Shown piece after piece: positions 61,169-64,000 of a DNA stretch of 64,000 nucleotides (position 1 is the stretch's first letter; each line of letters opens with the position of its first letter). Made by a program: the position numbers and the translations under genes. This DNA is from Zoogloeaceae bacterium G21618-S1 (GTDB lineage Bacteria; Pseudomonadota; Gammaproteobacteria; Burkholderiales; Rhodocyclaceae), in contig JAPWHF010000007.1 in assembly GCA_027214125.1 (NCBI GenBank), positions 237,268 through 301,267 on the forward strand. Direction: 5' to 3'. The notes beneath the pieces were generated by a model, which did not search any database, had not been told where the DNA came from, and saw only the letters and a list, made by a program, of their open reading frames with translations.

Positions 61169-63778
61169 TTATGCCGCCACTGCGTGCGGATCCAGATGCT
61201 TGGCGCGACGACGTTGAATCATCACGATCAGCCCCAGAATAATGAACGCCGGCAGGAAGACCCACTCCTTGGCGGGGCGATCGTTTGGCAGCTCCACCGC
61301 AGAAATCTTGAAGCCCTGTTCAATCCCCAGCTTCTCGGCCTGCGATCCAAAATCGACTCCGATGACCTGAATATCTTCACCAAACGGAACCACCTTGACG
61401 CCAGCAGCCGCAAACCGCTCTTTGGCGGTGGCGGCTTTCGGTCCGAGCGGCAACAGGACGCCCTTGTGGACATCGTCGCCGTCGATATTAATGCCCTCGA
61501 TAAACAGTCGCAGACGGCCGTTGTCGGGCACCGCATTCACCGCTTCAATCGCAGCAGGGCCGTGCAAGCGCTCGTAGGGCGGGAAGACTTCATCCATGAT
61601 GAAACCCGGCCGGAACAGCACGAAGGTCAGCACGATCAGCACCGCCGACTCCCAATACTTGCTGCGCGTCATGAACCAGCCCTGCGTGGCCGCCGCAAAT
61701 ATCAGACTCGCGACCGTGGCGCTGAACAAGGTCAGTATCAGGTGGAACGGGCCTTCAATATCGATCAACAACAACTGGGTGTTGAAGATGAACATGAAGG
61801 GCAGTACTGCGGTACGGATCGAGTAAGTGAATGCCGTGATACCCGTCTTGATCGGATCGGTCAGCGCGATACCCGCCGCCGCATAGGACGCCAGCCCTAC
61901 CGGTGGGGTCACGTCGGCCATCAGACCAAAATAGAACACGAACAAGTGCACCGCGATCAGGGGAACCAGTAGCCCGTTCTGCGCGCCGACCTCGACGATC
62001 ACCGGCGCCATCAGGGTCGACACGATGATGTAGTTGGCAGTCGTTGGCAGGCCCATGCCCAGAATCAGGCAGATGAAGGCGACCATGAACAGCATGATGA
62101 CGATGTTGCCACCCGACAGCGTCTCCACCAGTTCGGTCATCACCAGGCCGACGCCGGTCAGCGTAACCGTACCGACGATCACGCCGGCCGCAGCCGTTGC
62201 GACACCGATGCCGATCATGTTGCGTGCGCCGGTGACCAGGCCGTCGAGCAGATCCTGGAAGCCGCGACGGATCTCAACATTGGTATTGCTGACGCCACGG
62301 AAGAACGCGGTGATCGGGCGTTGCGTGACGAGGATGAAGCACAGGAACATCGTCGCCCAGAAGGCCGACAACGCGGGCGAGAGCTGTTCCACCATCAAGT
62401 TCCAGATCAACGCAGCCACCGGCAACAGGTAGTGCAGACCGGATTTGAGCGTCGGACCCACGTCGGGAAGGCTCTCGATCGGATCGTTCGGGTCGTCCAT
62501 GTGCAGTTCGGGATACTTTGTCGCCAGTTTGAGTAGCGCGATGTAAGCAATGGACATCAGAACCGCAATGATGACGATTGACCCGTCTGGCGCCACGGCT
62601 TTGATCCAGCCAAGCCCCCAATAAACCACCCCGGCGAGAATGACCAAACCCGACATAGTCATCATGAAGCTGATCAGGCCCTGCTGCCACGGCTTCGGAT
62701 TCTGTCGCGGAATGCCTTGCAGATTTGCCTTCATCGCCTCCAGGTGCACGATGTAGAACAGCGCGATGTACGAGATCAGCGCCGGTACGATGGCATGCTT
62801 GAGCACCTGCACATAAGGAATGCCGACGTACTCCACCATCAGGAATGCGGCCGCACCCATCACCGGCGGCATGATCTGGCCGTTGACCGAGCCAGCCACT
62901 TCGACTGCGGCGGCTTTGTCGGCGCGATAGCCGATACGCTTCATCAGCGGGATCGTAAAGGTGCCCGTCGTCACCACGTTGGCAATGGAAGAACCGGAAA
63001 TCACACCGGTCGCCGCCGAGGCCACCACGGCGGCTTTTGCCGGACCGCCACGCAGGTGACCGAGCAGGCCGACCGCGCTCTTGATGAAATAGTTGCCCGC
63101 GCCGGCCGTCTCCAGCAGCGCACCGAACAACACGAACAAAAAGATGAAACCGGACGAGACGCCGAGCGCCACACCAAACACACCTTCCGTCGTCAGCCAC
63201 AAATGGCTCATGCCCTTGCCCAGCGACGCCCCTTTGTGGGCAATCATGTCGGGCATGTGAGGCCCGGCAAAGATGTAGATGATGAACACGATGGCGAGAA
63301 TCACCATCGGCAACCCGAGCGCGCGGCGCGCGGCTTCAAGCAGCAACACCATGCCAGCGACCGCGACAACCAGATCGTAATCCGTGGGGCTTCCGGGGCG
63401 CTCTGACAGTTGGGCGTAGAACAAAAACAGGTAGGCCGCACAAAACGCGGCGACCGCAGCAAGCACCCAATCGACGGCGGGTATGTACTCCCGTGGCGAG
63501 CGCTTGAATGCCGGATAAGCCGTAAAGGCAAGAAACACCGAAAAGGCCAGGTGAATCGCGCGGGATTCTGTGTCGTTGAACACAAAAATGCCGAAAGCAA
63601 ATGGAAGGGGTGATGCAATCCACAGTTGAAACAGTGACCACGCGAGCGCGACCAGCATCATTGCCTGAGCGACTGTCCCGGTGGGCTTACGTCCGCCTGT
63701 GTCGGCTTCAGCGACGATCTGCTTGAGTTCTTCGTCGGTGAGCTGGTGATGCTCTTGTGTTTTTTTGACGCCAGCCAT
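61169..63778 (-). CDS. Fused TRAP transporter permease (TAXI type, DctQM) with DUF3394 tail
   Basis: 869 aa with GGAGACGAGG before the ATG. The 4-helix and 12-helix TRAP subunits are fused, as in TAXI-type systems. A cytoplasmic N-terminus (about 1-35) is followed by roughly 16-17 membrane helices. VFGVALGVSSGFIFLFVLFGALLETAG, GAGNYFIKSAVGLLGHLRGGPAKAAVVASAATGVISGSSIANVVTTG and LGMGLPTTANYIIVSTLMAPVI are diagnostic DctM segments. A soluble domain (about 735-840, DUF3394: GINIDGDDVHKGVLLPLG, VIGVDFGSQAEKLGIEQGF) precedes a last helix. Substrate unknown; sodium- or proton-driven uptake of an organic acid is typical. Confidence 0.93.
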   Translation of the reverse strand: MAGVKKTQEHHQLTDEELKQIVAEADTGGRKPTGTVAQAMMLVALAWSLFQLWIASPLPFAFGIFVFNDTESRAIHLAFSVFLAFTAYPAFKRSPREYIPAVDWVLAAVAAFCAAYLFLFYAQLSERPGSPTDYDLVVAVAGMVLLLEAARRALGLPMVILAIVFIIYIFAGPHMPDMIAHKGASLGKGMSHLWLTTEGVFGVALGVSSGFIFLFVLFGALLETAGAGNYFIKSAVGLLGHLRGGPAKAAVVASAATGVISGSSIANVVTTGTFTIPLMKRIGYRADKAAAVEVAGSVNGQIMPPVMGAAAFLMVEYVGIPYVQVLKHAIVPALISYIALFYIVHLEAMKANLQGIPRQNPKPWQQGLISFMMTMSGLVILAGVVYWGLGWIKAVAPDGSIVIIAVLMSIAYIALLKLATKYPELHMDDPNDPIESLPDVGPTLKSGLHYLLPVAALIWNLMVEQLSPALSAFWATMFLCFILVTQRPITAFFRGVSNTNVEIRRGFQDLLDGLVTGARNMIGIGVATAAAGVIVGTVTLTGVGLVMTELVETLSGGNIVIMLFMVAFICLILGMGLPTTANYIIVSTLMAPVIVEVGAQNGLLVPLIAVHLFVFYFGLMADVTPPVGLASYAAAGIALTDPIKTGITAFTYSIRTAVLPFMFIFNTQLLLIDIEGPFHLILTLFSATVASLIFAAATQGWFMTRSKYWESAVLIVLTFVLFRPGFIMDEVFPPYERLHGPAAIEAVNAVPDNGRLRLFIEGINIDGDDVHKGVLLPLGPKAATAKERFAAAGVKVVPFGEDIQVIGVDFGSQAEKLGIEQGFKISAVELPNDRPAKEWVFLPAFIILGLIVMIQRRRAKHLDPHAVAA

Positions 63779-63885
63779 GACCTCGTCTCCGTGCGTTTTT
63801 GCGGTTGATCGGGTAAGGGGGAGCCCTTATCGCACAAACGTATGTATTAGTACACCGTCAGGCCCGCTCCTGCAACGGTGTGAAT

Positions 63886-63916
63886 CAGGTCGGCCGGCAT
63901 TGCACCGACCGACCTG
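63886..63916 (-). other. Hairpin between TAXI binding-protein and permease genes
   Basis: CAGGTCGGCCGG (63886-63897) pairs with CCGACCGACCTG (63905-63916), one mismatch. No T-run follows in the transcription direction. It probably stabilises or differentiates the binding-protein mRNA from the permease part, as is common in transporter operons. Confidence 0.5.
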
Positions 63917-63924
63917 GAGACGGA

Positions 63925-64000
63925 TTACATCCAGCCTTTTTCCTTGTAGTACTTGATGGCGCCTTCATGCAGCGGGGCCGACAGACCGTTCTTGATCATC
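63925..64000 (-). CDS. TAXI-family TRAP solute-binding protein, C-terminal end only
   Basis: Partial, cut by the window edge. The last 24 codons read MIKNGLSAPLHEGAIKYYKE then KGWM and stop. The APLHEGAIKYYKEKGW ending is characteristic of TAXI-type periplasmic receptors. It lies 146 bases upstream of the fused permease on the same strand and would deliver its ligand to that permease. Confidence 0.82.
   Translation of the reverse strand, partial: MIKNGLSAPLHEGAIKYYKEKGWM

Noticed and set aside
61169..64000. TRAP (TAXI) transporter as the DMSP or acrylate importer
   Set aside because: It is about 26 kb from the DMSP genes, lacks the ATTAGACCGA operator, and TAXI substrates cannot be read from sequence.

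Overview
The window is a GC-rich, gene-dense stretch of a betaproteobacterial chromosome. The conserved blocks pyrG-kdsA-eno-ftsB, glrK/glrR-like with a lipoprotein between them, gcvR, rlmJ and ETF-QO support this. A Rhodocyclales/Zoogloeaceae-type host (Azoarcus, Thauera or Denitromonas-like) is my inference, not proven here. No rRNA, tRNA or CRISPR was seen.

Layout. 1-7.5 kb: a PAS-GGDEF-EAL protein, a TerB-like protein, ettA, dadA, a small exported protein and a bactofilin. 7.8-11.9 kb: a GlrK-QseG-GlrR-like sigma-54 two-component system followed by a BON-domain periplasmic protein with a good sigma-54 promoter. 12-14 kb: an OprC-like TonB copper receptor. 14.2-24.4 kb: part of a type VI secretion cluster (tssA, OmpA-like, tagF, tssM, a membrane-anchored ketosynthase-like protein, PAAR, an M15 peptidase, and a repeat-containing membrane protein). 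The sheath, baseplate, Hcp and VgrG genes are not in the window.

24.8-35.3 kb is the highlight: what looks like a complete dimethylsulfoniopropionate (DMSP) and acrylate catabolic cluster, all on the minus strand. In transcription order it holds LysR, an AcuR-like TetR, acuN, acuK, acuI, dddY (periplasmic DMSP lyase), a lone PAS protein, dddC and dddA. DddY would cleave DMSP to DMS and acrylate outside the cytoplasm. AcuN/AcuK turn acrylate into 3-hydroxypropionate via acrylyl-CoA. DddA and DddC take 3-hydroxypropionate through malonate semialdehyde to acetyl-CoA. AcuI drains acrylyl-CoA to propionyl-CoA. Three copies of ATTAGACCGA lie upstream of tetR, acuN and dddC; one sits inside a near-consensus tetR promoter, which points to one local regulon.

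36-41 kb is a gene-poor stretch. It has a decayed IS21-type istA, a Crp/PAS fusion regulator, several very small stress-type genes (Lmo0937-like, glycine-zipper lipoprotein, CsbD) and a macro-domain protein whose 3' end contains a perfect 18-bp terminator-like hairpin.

41-64 kb is mostly housekeeping: metY, pterin dehydratase, a BaiN-type flavoprotein, gcvR, a MazG-like pyrophosphohydrolase, rlmJ, gamma-carbonic anhydrase, an EamA exporter, dtd, NlpC/P60, a CBS protein, ftsB, eno, kdsA, pyrG, an isochorismatase-like hydrolase, acetoacetyl-CoA synthetase, a thioesterase, ETF-QO, and a fused TRAP permease followed by the 3' end of a TAXI binding protein cut by the window edge.
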